A stretch of 8,731 bases of DNA from Deltaproteobacteria bacterium (GTDB taxonomy: Bacteria > Desulfobacterota > BSN033 > UBA1163), in assembly GCA_016875255.1 (NCBI GenBank), contig VGRU01000154.1, positions 1 through 8,731 of the forward strand. The letters are read 5' to 3'. Positions within the stretch are counted from its first letter, which is position 1. Each line of letters starts with the position of its first letter. The notes beneath the pieces were generated by a model. It worked only from the letters and a program-made list of their open reading frames with translations, was not told the DNA's origin and ran no database searches. The translations under genes were made by a program, and so were the position numbers. This document shows, in pieces, positions 1 through 5,986 of this stretch.

Positions 1-1
1 C

Positions 2-718
2 CCCGGAAAAGAGTTGACAGAAACCTTCCGGGCTGATGCCATGTATAAATTAGAGAAGATCAATGTCTTCGATGTTGTTACAGATGCATCCCGGTTTATT
101 AAAGAACAGGAGGGCGAAAAAGTTACGAGCGCCCTCTCTTTTTCCCTCTCCATGGACACCCGCAATGATTTCTACAATCCGACCAAGGGGGCACGGCACA
201 GCCTCTCCCTTCAGAATGCGGGAGGGATCCTGGGAGGAGACAACTATTATGTGAAGGGAATGTTGGAAACCAGTTGGTTCTTTCCCCTCCCTTTGAAAAC
301 AGTGCTCAACCTCAGGGGAAAGGTGGGATTCGTTGAACCTTATAGTGGCAGAGAGGTTCCCATCTATGAGAAGTTTTATGTCGGCGGACTCCATACCCTC
401 AGGGGATTTGAATACGGCATGGCCGGCCCTTTCGATGTGAACAGAGAACCCCTGGGCGCAAAGAAGATGGTATCCTTCCAATCTGAACTGATCTTTCCCC
501 TTGCCTCTGAAATCGGTCTGAAGGCAGCGATCTTCTGGGACGTGGGTAAGGGATTCGATAAATTCAAAGATATCACGCCATTGAAGACAGGGGTGGGAGC
601 TGGAATTCGCTGGTTCTCTCCTTTTGGACCTATCCACATTGATCTCGGGTTCAATCCCAATCCTAAGCCCGGAGAGAAAGGGAAGGTCTTTGACTTTACA
701 GCAGGAACGGTTTATTAG
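2..718 (+). CDS. bamA: BamA outer-membrane assembly factor, C-terminal beta-barrel (5' truncated by window edge)
   Basis: This is the open 3' part of an Omp85-family gene. The reading frame is already open at base 2, so the true start and the POTRA domains lie outside the window, and the TTG at 14 is only an internal codon. About 238 residues are visible. They form amphipathic beta-strands with the characteristic strand text SMDTRNDFYNPTKG near the start and the loop-6 motif LRGF (bases 398-409, inside YVGGLHTLRGFEYG), which is the family's conserved VRGF/Y element. The protein ends in an aromatic residue (AGTVY), as expected for an outer-membrane beta-signal. BamA is the core of the BAM complex that inserts beta-barrel proteins into the outer membrane. 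The skp/ompH gene directly downstream is the usual partner and supports BamA over other Omp85 proteins such as TamA. The C-terminal Tyr is a little less common than Phe but acceptable. Confidence 0.93.
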   Translation, partial: PGKELTETFRADAMYKLEKINVFDVVTDASRFIKEQEGEKVTSALSFSLSMDTRNDFYNPTKGARHSLSLQNAGGILGGDNYYVKGMLETSWFFPLPLKTVLNLRGKVGFVEPYSGREVPIYEKFYVGGLHTLRGFEYGMAGPFDVNREPLGAKKMVSFQSELIFPLASEIGLKAAIFWDVGKGFDKFKDITPLKTGVGAGIRWFSPFGPIHIDLGFNPNPKPGEKGKVFDFTAGTVY

Positions 719-754
719 GGTTTGGGGTGTCAGAACGAAGAAATCTAAAAAGAA

Positions 755-760
755 AAGGAG
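755..760 (+). promoter_or_regulatory. Shine-Dalgarno site that sets the skp start
   Basis: AAGGAG lies 8 bases before the ATG at 769. The reading frame is open upstream to a GTG at 727, but that start would give a basic 14-residue extension ahead of an otherwise normal signal peptide and has no comparable ribosome site. A second AGGAG at 762-766 is too close to the ATG to be the main site. Confidence 0.75.
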
Positions 761-768
761 CAGGAGCA

Positions 769-1305
769 ATGAGAAGTAAAAAAATGGTGGTAGTAATTGG
801 AATCCTCATTCTACTGGGAGGTTTCGGACTGGCTTTCGGACAAGCTCAGGCCCCCGGCCTCAAAATTGGCTTCGTCGATATCCAGAAGGCTGTCAATGAA
901 TGCAACGCTGGCAAAGAGGCCAAAAAGACGATCGTGAAAGAAGTCGAAAAAGTTCAGCGTCAATTTGCGGACAAGCAGAAAGAACTTCAGGCCCTGAAGG
1001 AGGCTCTCGACAAGCAGGCGCCGATGCTCAACCCGGATGTCCGGGCAACTAAAGAGAAGGATTTACAGAACAAAGTCCGGGAATTTCAGCGCTGGCAGGA
1101 GGATTCTCAGAACGAGGTGAATCAAAAAAGGGTGGAGATGGAGCGGAATATCTCGATGGGGCTTCAGAAGGTGATCCAGAAATTAGGAGCGGACGAGGGA
1201 TATACCTTCATCATGGAGTTGAATGAGAACATTGTACTCTTCGCCTCGAAGGCCGTTGACCTCACGGACCGGGTGATCAAACTACATGATGCGCAGAAAA
1301 AATAA
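769..1305 (+). CDS. skp: Skp/OmpH family periplasmic chaperone
   Basis: The product is 178 residues, slightly longer than E. coli Skp (161). It opens with a Sec signal peptide: basic MRSKK, a hydrophobic core at about residues 6-21, and candidate cleavage after AFG (24) or AQA (28). The mature protein begins with the family's short beta-strand KIGFVDIQKAVNE. A long charged, heptad-like helical region follows (about residues 45-120, rich in Lys, Glu and Gln, for example VEKVQRQFADKQKELQALKE), which would form the coiled-coil tentacle. It closes with a strand near GYTFIMELNENIVLFAS. Skp is a trimeric periplasmic holdase that carries unfolded outer-membrane proteins to BAM. Its place 50 bp after bamA and upstream of lpxD is the classic bamA-skp-lpxD-fabZ-lpxA order. 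The ATG was chosen because of the AAGGAG site and the intact signal peptide. Confidence 0.92.
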   Translation: MRSKKMVVVIGILILLGGFGLAFGQAQAPGLKIGFVDIQKAVNECNAGKEAKKTIVKEVEKVQRQFADKQKELQALKEALDKQAPMLNPDVRATKEKDLQNKVREFQRWQEDSQNEVNQKRVEMERNISMGLQKVIQKLGADEGYTFIMELNENIVLFASKAVDLTDRVIKLHDAQKK

Positions 1306-1356
1306 AATTCTAAATTCGAAGCACGAAATCCGAAGTTCGAAACAATCTCAAATGAC

Positions 1357-1405
1357 CAAATTTCAAATGTTCGAAACAAAAAAAGTTTAAGACATTTGAA
1401 TTTTG
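1357..1405. repeat. Long AT-rich hairpin with seven-A loop
   Basis: Bases 1357-1377 pair with 1385-1405 around an AAAAAAA loop (1378-1384). I count 17 Watson-Crick pairs and one G-T pair out of 21. The longest perfect run is TTCAAATGT (1362-1370) with ACATTTGAA (1392-1400). No T-run follows on the + strand, so it does not look like a terminator for skp. Confidence 0.7.
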
Positions 1406-1459
1406 AAAATTCGGATTTGTTTCGGATTGATCCCTTCGGGAAGCTTCGCCCGATATTCG

Positions 1460-1479
1460 CCTGCCTGCCGGTAGGCAGG
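1460..1479. repeat. GC-rich near-perfect palindrome
   Basis: CCTGCCTGCCGGTAGGCAGG is self-complementary except at one pair (1467/1472), which would be a G-U wobble in RNA. Its GC-rich composition contrasts with the AT-rich repeat around it, suggesting a separate small palindrome nested inside. A smaller TCCC-TTC-GGGA stem-loop lies just upstream at 1431-1441. Confidence 0.65.
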
Positions 1480-1524
1480 GATTTCGGATTTATTGATAAC
1501 CTTAAAGCAGGGATTGAGATAAGG

Positions 1525-2571
1525 ATGAAAAAAAAGCTCAAGGAGTTGGCCGAGTTTGTCGGCGGAACCGTCGTCGGGGATGGTGAGGTCGAAATCACCG
1601 GCGTGGCCTCTATCGATGAGGCAGAGGCCGGCCAGATCACGTTCATCGCCAATCCCAAATATCTTCGGAAACTGGGCGAAACCAGAGCATCGGCGATCAT
1701 CGTCTCAGACAAAGTGACAACCGCGGACAAACCTCTGATCTGTGCAGCCAACCCTCATCTTGCTTTTGTAAAGATTCTCACCCTCTTCTTTCCCAAACCG
1801 TATCAATCCAAGGGAATCGCTCCCGATGCCCAGGTTAGCCCCACTGCCCAGTTGGGCAAAGACCTCACCATCTACCCTTATGTCTATATCGGAGACCGAT
1901 GCCGGATCGAAGACTGCGTCACCCTCTACCCGGGCGTCTATGTGGGTGAGGACACTGTCATCGGAGAGGATTCCATTCTCCATCCCAATGTCTCCGTCTA
2001 TTCGGGCTCGGTCATTGGAAAGAGGGTCATCCTTCACAGCGGCGTGGTGATAGGAGCTGACGGATTCGGATTTGTTAAGGATGGGAAGACGAATGTGAAG
2101 ATTCCTCAGGTGGGAAAGGTGATCATTGAAGACGATGTTGAGGTCGGCGCCAACTCAACGATTGACCGCGCTGCACTGGGCCAGACAATCATCCGGAGGG
2201 GAGTGAAGATCGATAACCTCGTCCAGGTGGCTCATAATGTGGAGATCGGCGAGGATTCGATCATCATCGCCCATGTCGGCATTGCCGGTTCGACCAAGAT
2301 CGGGAAAAATGTGATCCTTGCCGGACAGGTGGGAGTGGTTGGTCACATTGAGATCGGAGACAATGTCATGGTGGGCGCGCAATCCGGAGTGGGCCAGAAT
2401 CTGCCTTCCGGTCAGGCGTTTTCGGGATCTCCTGCCTTCCCCCACCGTGAATGGCTTCGCGCGGTCAACATTTTTCAGAAATTACCCGAGATGAAAAAGA
2501 CCCTCACCGATATCGAAGCCCGATTAAAGAAGGTCGAACAAGCAATCTCTGAAAAAGGGAAGGAGACATAG
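1525..2571 (+). CDS. lpxD: UDP-3-O-(3-hydroxyacyl)glucosamine N-acyltransferase LpxD
   Basis: The product is 348 residues, close to E. coli LpxD (341). LpxD transfers a (3R)-hydroxyacyl chain from ACP to the 2-amine of UDP-3-O-acyl-GlcN, the third step of the lipid A pathway, in the cytoplasm as a trimer. The N-terminal uridine-binding domain spans about residues 1-100 (GVASIDEAEAGQITFIANPKY). Left-handed beta-helix hexapeptide repeats run from about 105 to 290, with GADGFGF at 177-183. His237 in QVAHNVEIG matches the catalytic histidine region (His239 in E. coli). A C-terminal helix (about 315-345) is charged and probably coiled. The ATG at 1525 was chosen because the frame upstream is translated repeat and the family N-terminus starts here; the ribosome site (GAG at 1516-1518, AAGG touching the ATG) is weak. 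The stop abuts fabZ. Confidence 0.96.
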   Translation: MKKKLKELAEFVGGTVVGDGEVEITGVASIDEAEAGQITFIANPKYLRKLGETRASAIIVSDKVTTADKPLICAANPHLAFVKILTLFFPKPYQSKGIAPDAQVSPTAQLGKDLTIYPYVYIGDRCRIEDCVTLYPGVYVGEDTVIGEDSILHPNVSVYSGSVIGKRVILHSGVVIGADGFGFVKDGKTNVKIPQVGKVIIEDDVEVGANSTIDRAALGQTIIRRGVKIDNLVQVAHNVEIGEDSIIIAHVGIAGSTKIGKNVILAGQVGVVGHIEIGDNVMVGAQSGVGQNLPSGQAFSGSPAFPHREWLRAVNIFQKLPEMKKTLTDIEARLKKVEQAISEKGKET

Positions 2572-3030
2572 ATGATTGAAGCCAAGGAGATTATGAACAT
2601 CCTCCCCCACGCTTTTCCTTTTCTGCTCGTTGACCGAATCCTTGAGGTCGAGCCGGGGAAAAGGATCGTGGGCATCAAGAATGTCACCTATAATGAACCT
2701 TTCTTTCCCGGCCATTTCCCGGGTCAGCCCATTATGCCCGGAGTCCTGGTCTTGGAGGCCATGGCCCAGACCGCCGGGATCCTCGTCTTCAAATCAATGC
2801 CAGAGGGGGTTCAAGAAAAAGTCGAGGAGTATCGAAAGAGACCCGTCTTTTTCCTGGGAATCGATAATGCTCGTTTTAGAAAACCGGTCATTCCGGGAGA
2901 TCAGCTCCGGTTTGAAGTAGAGGTCACCCGTCAGCGCCCGTCCATTTGGGGATTCAAGGGGAAGGCCTTGGTGGACGGGAAACTGGTCGCCGAGGCGGAC
3001 CTTCTGGCCATGATGGGGGAAGAGAAATGA
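2572..3030 (+). CDS. fabZ: (3R)-hydroxyacyl-ACP dehydratase FabZ
   Basis: The 152-residue product is a single hot-dog fold domain of normal FabZ length. It removes water from (3R)-hydroxyacyl-ACP in type II fatty acid synthesis, so it competes with LpxA and LpxD for the same hydroxyacyl-ACP. The family signature [14 protein letters not shown] is at residues 10-23. The active site is in [20 protein letters not shown], with His48 and Glu62 as the expected catalytic pair. [18 protein letters not shown] segment follows. The ATG directly follows the lpxD stop codon and is preceded by AAGGAG at 2560-2565, six bases away, inside the end of lpxD. The gene overlaps lpxA by four bases (ATGA), which implies translational coupling. 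FabA is excluded by length and by the FabZ-type motifs. Confidence 0.96.
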   Translation: MIEAKEIMNILPHAFPFLLVDRILEVEPGKRIVGIKNVTYNEPFFPGHFPGQPIMPGVLVLEAMAQTAGILVFKSMPEGVQEKVEEYRKRPVFFLGIDNARFRKPVIPGDQLRFEVEVTRQRPSIWGFKGKALVDGKLVAEADLLAMMGEEK

Positions 3031-3800
3031 TCCATTCCACAGCGATCATCGATCCAAAGGCCGAAATCAATGAGGGAGTTGAGATCGGTCCTTACACCAT
3101 CATCGAAAAGGATGTCCTCATTGGAGAGGGAACCTGGATCGGCCCCCATGTCGTCATTCGAGAAGGGACGACGATTGGAAAACGATGCCGGATCTTTCAA
3201 TTCTCCTCCATTGGAGAGGCCCCCCAGGCCGTTGCCTATAGGGGAGAGAAGACCTCTCTCATCCTTGGGGATGACAATATCATAAGGGAATTCGTCACGC
3301 TCCACCGTGGCACGGTCAAGGGAGGGGGAAAGACGGTCATCGGCGACCGTAATTTCTTCATGGCTTACTCTCATGTGGCCCACGACTGTCAGATCGGCCA
3401 TCAGGTTGTCATGGCAAATGGAGCCACCCTTGCAGGACATATCGTGATTGAAGACCATGCCGTCATCGGCGGTCTTGCAGCCATCCATCAATTTTGCAGA
3501 GTGGGCGCCCATGCTTTTATCAGCGGTCTCACCGGTGTGGTGCTTGATATTCCTCCTTACATGCTGGCCGCGGGAAGCCGGGCAAAACTGTTCGGCCTTA
3601 ACACCGTGGGCATTAAACGCCAAAACTTTCCTGAAGAAACCATCAGGGCATTGAAGACAGCCTACCGTATCATCTTTCGATCCGGTCTGACACTGGAGAA
3701 GGCTATTATTAAGGTTGGGGATTCTGAAATCTCCCGGATACCGGAGATCGATCACCTCCTCCGCTTCATCCAGCAGACCAAGAGGGGGATCTGCCGATAA
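3027..3800 (+). CDS. lpxA: Acyl-ACP--UDP-N-acetylglucosamine O-acyltransferase LpxA
   Basis: The 257-residue product (E. coli LpxA has 262) catalyses the first lipid A step, (3R)-hydroxyacyl transfer from ACP to the 3 position of UDP-GlcNAc. Hexapeptide repeats fill about residues 1-185 (for example [20 protein letters not shown]), followed by the helical C-terminal domain ([20 protein letters not shown]). His119 in SHVAHDC matches catalytic His125 of E. coli; [16 protein letters not shown] and [17 protein letters not shown] are typical. By ungapped comparison from memory, E. coli Asp74 and Lys76 correspond to Ala68 and Ala70 here (QAVAYRGE), an unusual change at the sugar-nucleotide site. 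The chain-length 'ruler' position Gly173 is Gly167 here, which would allow a long acyl chain. The start is the ATG of the ATGA overlap with fabZ, after a purine-rich GGGGGAAGAG. The frame is open further upstream only as a shadow of fabZ. Confidence 0.96.
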   Translation: MIHSTAIIDPKAEINEGVEIGPYTIIEKDVLIGEGTWIGPHVVIREGTTIGKRCRIFQFSSIGEAPQAVAYRGEKTSLILGDDNIIREFVTLHRGTVKGGGKTVIGDRNFFMAYSHVAHDCQIGHQVVMANGATLAGHIVIEDHAVIGGLAAIHQFCRVGAHAFISGLTGVVLDIPPYMLAAGSRAKLFGLNTVGIKRQNFPEETIRALKTAYRIIFRSGLTLEKAIIKVGDSEISRIPEIDHLLRFIQQTKRGICR

Positions 3801-4754
3801 GTGGAAAAGATCAGGGTGGGCGTGGTCGGTGGGGGTTACTTCGGCCAATTCCATTTAGAAAAATATTTGAAAATGGAAGGGGTGGAATGGGTGGGGGTGG
3901 TCGATATCGATCCTTCCCGTTGCAGGGAGATTGCAAAACGATACCCGGTCCAAACCTTCTCTCATCATTCGGATCTCTTCGGTAAAGTCCAATCCGTTAG
4001 CATTGCCGTCCCCACTCCCTTTCACCATACCATCGCCAGAGATTTCTTCCTTCGGGGGACGGATGTCCTTCTTGAAAAACCCATCGCCAGCACTCTTGAG
4101 GAGGCCGATGAGCTGATTGCCCTGGCCGAGGCTAATCGCCTTATCTTGCAGATAGGCCATCTGGAGCGATTTAACGGAGCCCTCCTCGCCGCAGAAGGAA
4201 TGATCCAGAATCCTTTCTTAATCGAATCTCAACGGCTGGCCCCTTTCTCAGGGAGAGGAGCCGATGTGGATGTGGTCCTCGATCTCATGGTCCACGATAT
4301 CGATATCGTTTTGAACCTGGTCAGCTCAAGAGTAAAGCGCCTTGATGCCATCGGCCTCCCCATCCTCACCCCATACTTTGATGTCGCCCATGCGCACATC
4401 GAATTCGAAAATGGGTGCAGGGCCAATCTGACCGCCAGCCGGGTATCAAAGGAGAAGGTTCGTAAAACAAGAATCTTTCAGCCCGATGGAGCATTGACGA
4501 TCGACTACTTCTCCCAGGCAGCATCCTTTTCTAAAAAGGTGAGCCAGCCTGAAAAGGGACGCTCTTTTGAAATGGTGGCCGATGAGATCCCGGTCATAAA
4601 AAACGATCTCCTTGAGGCGGAGATTCGCTCCTTTCTTCAGAGCGTAACGGATCGTAAAGGAGTGAAGGTCTCCGGCCAGGACGGAAGGCAGGTCCTCGAG
4701 GTCGCCCTCTCGATCATCCAAAAGATGGAAGAAGGGGTGAATCGTAACGCATGA
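3801..4754 (+). CDS. Gfo/Idh/MocA family NAD(P)-dependent oxidoreductase, GnnA-like
   Basis: The 317-residue product has the two-domain Gfo/Idh/MocA layout. An N-terminal Rossmann fold carries the dinucleotide motif GGGYFG (residues 10-15) and VVDIDPSR (33-40). The catalytic EKP motif is at 92-94 (Lys93), GHLERFN at 119-125, and DLMVHDID (161-168) supplies the Asp161/His165 pair typical of the substrate side. The C-terminal half is an alpha/beta substrate domain. The start is GTG, immediately after the lpxA stop; AGGGGG at 3783-3788 is a distant ribosome site. No other start precedes the glycine motif. In Acidithiobacillus ferrooxidans a related gene, gnnA, lies between lpxA and lpxB and oxidises the 3-OH of UDP-GlcNAc, after which GnnB adds an amine. 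The same position suggests a UDP-GlcNAc 3-dehydrogenase, but no gnnB is present here. The family is certain; the substrate is inferred, so no symbol is given. Confidence 0.88.
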   Translation: MEKIRVGVVGGGYFGQFHLEKYLKMEGVEWVGVVDIDPSRCREIAKRYPVQTFSHHSDLFGKVQSVSIAVPTPFHHTIARDFFLRGTDVLLEKPIASTLEEADELIALAEANRLILQIGHLERFNGALLAAEGMIQNPFLIESQRLAPFSGRGADVDVVLDLMVHDIDIVLNLVSSRVKRLDAIGLPILTPYFDVAHAHIEFENGCRANLTASRVSKEKVRKTRIFQPDGALTIDYFSQAASFSKKVSQPEKGRSFEMVADEIPVIKNDLLEAEIRSFLQSVTDRKGVKVSGQDGRQVLEVALSIIQKMEEGVNRNA

Positions 4755-4757
4755 GGA
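4753..4757 (+). promoter_or_regulatory. Ribosome binding site for a TTG start of lpxB
   Basis: GAGGA overlaps the TGA stop of the oxidoreductase gene and lies 10 bases before the TTG at 4768. The next ATG (4780) is 22 bases from this site and would cut off the first beta-strand (KKIM) of LpxB, so TTG is preferred. An ATG at 4751 opens only a six-codon frame and stops. Confidence 0.6.
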
Positions 4758-4767
4758 TTAATAAAAA

Positions 4768-5910
4768 TTGAAAAAGATCATGCTGGTTGCCGGAGAAGTT
4801 TCGGGAGATCTTCATGGAGCCCATCTCGTCGAGGCCATCCAGAAGATCGATCCGGACATTGAATTCTTTGGTGTCGGTGGAGAGGGTCTGGAAAAGAGAG
4901 GAATGAGGCTTCTCCATCATGTCCGCTCTCTTTCTGTTGTCGGGATCTCCGAAGCCTTCCGAAAGCTGAGGGTAGCCCTCAAAACGCTTCGGGAGTTAAA
5001 AGGAGCAATGGAGCAGGAGAGACCGGACCTGGTTATTCTGATTGACTACCCGGAATTTAACCTCCGGCTTGCCCGAATCGCCCGTCAGAAGAGAATACCC
5101 GTCCTCTACTATATCAGCCCCCAGATATGGGCCTGGAGGCCCGGAAGGGTCAAATCGATTGCGAAGCGGGTGAGGAAGATGGTCGTCCTCTTCCCTTTCG
5201 AGGTTCCTCTCTATCAGGCTGCAGGAGTCGATGTGGAGTGGGTGGGACATCCCCTCCTCGATATTGTCAGGCCCTCGCTCCCAAGAGAAGAGGCTCTTAA
5301 GCAATTCGGCATCGACCCTGAACAAAAGACCGTTGCCCTCCTTCCCGGAAGCCGGAGCGAGGAGGTGATAAGACTTCTTCCGCCCATGCTGACCTCGGCT
5401 GCCCTTCTCCAGGGGGCGATTCCAAGACTTCAGTTCATTCTCCCTCTTGCTCCGGGCATCTTAGAAACCAACCTTTATCCCATTCTGAAGGATGTCCCTG
5501 TTCCAATCAAGATCGTCAATGGGTTTAATTATGATGTGATGGCTCTCTCGGATTTGATCATCACCGCCTCCGGAACAGCAACCCTTGAGGCCGCCATCCT
5601 CGGAAAACCGATGGTCATCGTCTACAAGGTTTCTTCACTCACCTACTGGGTTGCCAGGGCGCTGACCCGCGTGAAATATATCGGTTTGGTCAACCTCATC
5701 GCCGGCAAGGAGATCGCCAGAGAGCTTCTCCAGGAGGAGGTCAACCCCGAGAGGATTGCTGAAGAAGCCCTTCGCCTTCTGAGAAATCCAGTTCTTTACG
5801 GGAAGACCGTCGAATCGTTGGCAGAAGTGCGCCATAACCTTGGGGAACCTGGCGCGGCCAGCCGCGCCGCCCGCATCGTTACCTCCTTGCTGTATGACCG
5901 GCAATTATGA
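4768..5910 (+). CDS. lpxB: Lipid-A-disaccharide synthase LpxB
   Basis: The 380-residue product (E. coli LpxB has 382) is a GT19 glycosyltransferase. It condenses UDP-2,3-diacylglucosamine with 2,3-diacylglucosamine-1-phosphate (lipid X) to form the tetraacyl disaccharide, peripherally at the inner membrane. Motifs run in order: AGEVSGDLHGA (8-18), GVGGEGL (35-41), LIDYPEFN (91-98) with Asp93 matching the essential Asp98 of E. coli, YYISPQIWAWRPGRVK (114-129), FPFEVPLY (142-149), VGHPL (159-163), LLPGSRSEEV (191-200) with Arg196 matching Arg201, and ITASGTATLEAA (265-276) in the UDP-binding half. The TTG start follows GAGGA by 10 bases. The stop TGA is followed at once by TAA. The gene lies 13 bp after the oxidoreductase gene, so it is very likely cotranscribed with it. 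Confidence 0.96.
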   Translation: MKKIMLVAGEVSGDLHGAHLVEAIQKIDPDIEFFGVGGEGLEKRGMRLLHHVRSLSVVGISEAFRKLRVALKTLRELKGAMEQERPDLVILIDYPEFNLRLARIARQKRIPVLYYISPQIWAWRPGRVKSIAKRVRKMVVLFPFEVPLYQAAGVDVEWVGHPLLDIVRPSLPREEALKQFGIDPEQKTVALLPGSRSEEVIRLLPPMLTSAALLQGAIPRLQFILPLAPGILETNLYPILKDVPVPIKIVNGFNYDVMALSDLIITASGTATLEAAILGKPMVIVYKVSSLTYWVARALTRVKYIGLVNLIAGKEIARELLQEEVNPERIAEEALRLLRNPVLYGKTVESLAEVRHNLGEPGAASRAARIVTSLLYDRQL

Positions 5911-5934
5911 TAACATTCTTTGTATAAATTATTT

Positions 5935-5983
5935 CGTCATTCGTCATTGGTCATTGATGATTGATCATTGACAATTGAGAATT
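5935..5983. repeat. Degenerate 7-bp tandem array upstream of msbA
   Basis: Seven consecutive heptamers run without a gap: CGTCATT, CGTCATT, GGTCATT, GATGATT, GATCATT, GACAATT, GAGAATT. The pattern is (C/G)(A/G)NNATT, and the units drift step by step towards the msbA start. The array fills most of the 76-bp gap after lpxB. Its last unit carries the only weak purine stretch (GAG, 5977-5979) before the msbA ATG. No inverted symmetry is obvious. Similar GTCATT-type runs are, from memory, dispersed in some Desulfobacterota genomes. Confidence 0.8.
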
Positions 5984-5986
5984 GAA

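Larger units (their letters stand above)
1309..1493. repeat. Composite inverted-repeat element between skp and lpxD
   Basis: Most of the 219-bp gap is low-complexity sequence built from variants of TTCGAAAC, AAATCCGAA and TTCGGATTT. AAATCCGAA at 1326-1334 is the exact inverse of TTCGGATTT at 1410-1418 and again at 1483-1491. CGAAACAA at 1338-1345 is the inverse of TTGTTTCG at 1417-1424. The arms enclose an A-loop hairpin (1357-1405) and, on the right, small GC hairpins at 1431-1441 and 1460-1479. I recognise the style from dispersed intergenic repeats in environmental Gram-negative genomes, but I cannot name a family. It encodes no credible protein. The in-frame extension of lpxD back to 1396 is translated repeat. 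Confidence 0.7.

Noticed and set aside
50..769. A 239-codon open frame on the minus strand opposite bamA
   Set aside because: It mirrors the bamA coding strand, and its translation has no family features. Bases 2-718 are clearly BamA barrel.
1357..1405. Terminator after skp
   Set aside because: The hairpin is AT-rich with an A-loop and is followed by mixed sequence, not a T-run.
1396..1524. Possible 43-residue N-terminal extension of LpxD
   Set aside because: The extension is translated inverted-repeat sequence starting at TTG, and the family N-terminus begins at Met1525.
2931..3854. A 307-codon open frame on the minus strand opposite lpxA
   Set aside because: It lies wholly opposite fabZ, lpxA and the start of the oxidoreductase gene, has low-complexity His/Asp-rich content, and shows no recognisable domain. 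It is a shadow of lpxA codon use.
5923..5928. TATAAA as a -10 box for a promoter ahead of msbA
   Set aside because: No credible -35 element lies 16-18 bases upstream (GGCAAT-like only). It may be chance in an AT-rich gap.
5968..5973. TTGACA resembling a -35 box just before msbA
   Set aside because: It is part of the heptamer array, and a matching -10 would fall inside the msbA coding region with no good TATAAT-like match.
5935..5983. CRISPR-like array
   Set aside because: Units are 7 bp with no spacers, so this is a simple tandem repeat.
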